Below, piece by piece: positions 42,550-42,579 of a stretch of 42,579 bases of DNA. A program made the position numbers and the translations under genes. Within the stretch, counting starts at the first letter, position 1, and every line of letters begins with the position of its first letter. The notes beneath the pieces were generated by a model. It searched no databases and was not told where the DNA came from. It saw only the letters and a list, made by a program, of their open reading frames with translations. The DNA is from Candidatus Heimdallarchaeota archaeon (GTDB taxonomy: Archaea > Asgardarchaeota > Heimdallarchaeia > JABLTI01), in NCBI GenBank assembly GCA_019056785.1, contig DXJV01000033.1:1-42579 (forward strand), given 5' to 3'.

Positions 42550-42579
42550 TGGACTTCTAGACCTTAAAGAAGAAGTGTG
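42550..42579 (+). other. 3' strand of the pre-23S processing stem
   Basis: TGGA (42550-42553), TCTAGA (42556-42561) and GAAGAAGTGTG (42569-42579) pair with the 5' strand at 38433-38463. The stem reaches the last base of the window and probably continues beyond it. Confidence 0.65.

Overview
The window looks like one end of a contig from an archaeon, most probably an Asgard archaeon (Heimdall/Loki-like grade). The support is indirect but consistent. The 23S rRNA reads as archaeal, has no 16S gene directly upstream, and carries a large insertion in helix 98, the place of the ES39 expansion known from Asgard archaea and eukaryotes. Promoters are TATA-type, several genes have very short leaders, and many exported proteins end in one C-terminal membrane helix with a basic tail. 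Zinc-ribbon, HEAT, TPR and RING-like proteins are frequent. Protein-coding DNA is AT-rich (roughly 35% GC by eye), while the rRNA is much richer in GC.

Layout. 1-5.7 kb: a partial gene, an anchored C25 (gingipain-like) peptidase, an alpha/beta hydrolase, a HEAT-repeat protein, and a helical-repeat protein with a C-terminal RING-like zinc domain followed at once by a TPR protein. 5.5-10 kb: a small zinc ribbon, a PLAT-like protein, a decayed exported-protein gene, an ICMT/PEMT-like membrane methyltransferase, a double-module Lrp/AsnC-type regulator and a Cys-rich exported protein. 10-18.5 kb: an ATC-hydrolase-like protein, an anchored beta-propeller protein, a TPR protein, a MalY/PatB-type C-S lyase, a metallo-beta-lactamase-fold enzyme, a decayed zinc phospholipase C gene, an alpha/beta hydrolase and a flavodoxin. 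18.6-29.9 kb: two paralogous membrane-anchored esterases, a DegV protein, a metallophosphoesterase, a YdjM-type membrane protein, an amidohydrolase, an anchored GH113-like glycosidase, a zinc ribbon, a DUF2769 gene split by a stop codon, an endonuclease/exonuclease/phosphatase-family protein and L-lysine 6-transaminase. 30-38 kb: small zinc and membrane proteins, a cytosolic GH35 glycosidase, two micro-ORFs beside the 3' remnant of an alkaline phosphatase gene, a sulfotransferase, and two small unknown genes. 38-42.6 kb: a promoter region, a structured leader and the 23S rRNA gene, interrupted by an 880-nt group I intron that encodes a LAGLIDADG homing endonuclease.

There is no single large operon; genes are mostly single units or pairs. 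The themes are an exported, membrane-anchored enzyme set (peptidase, glycosidase, propeller, former phosphatase and phospholipase), sugar and amino-acid catabolism, and zinc-binding scaffold proteins. Gene decay is conspicuous: four genes are broken or truncated, and three of these encode exported proteins. The best mechanistic find is the group I intron. Its P1 helix, terminal G and R/S core sequences can all be read directly, and it sits at the same 23S position (E. coli 1923) as the intron that encodes I-CeuI.
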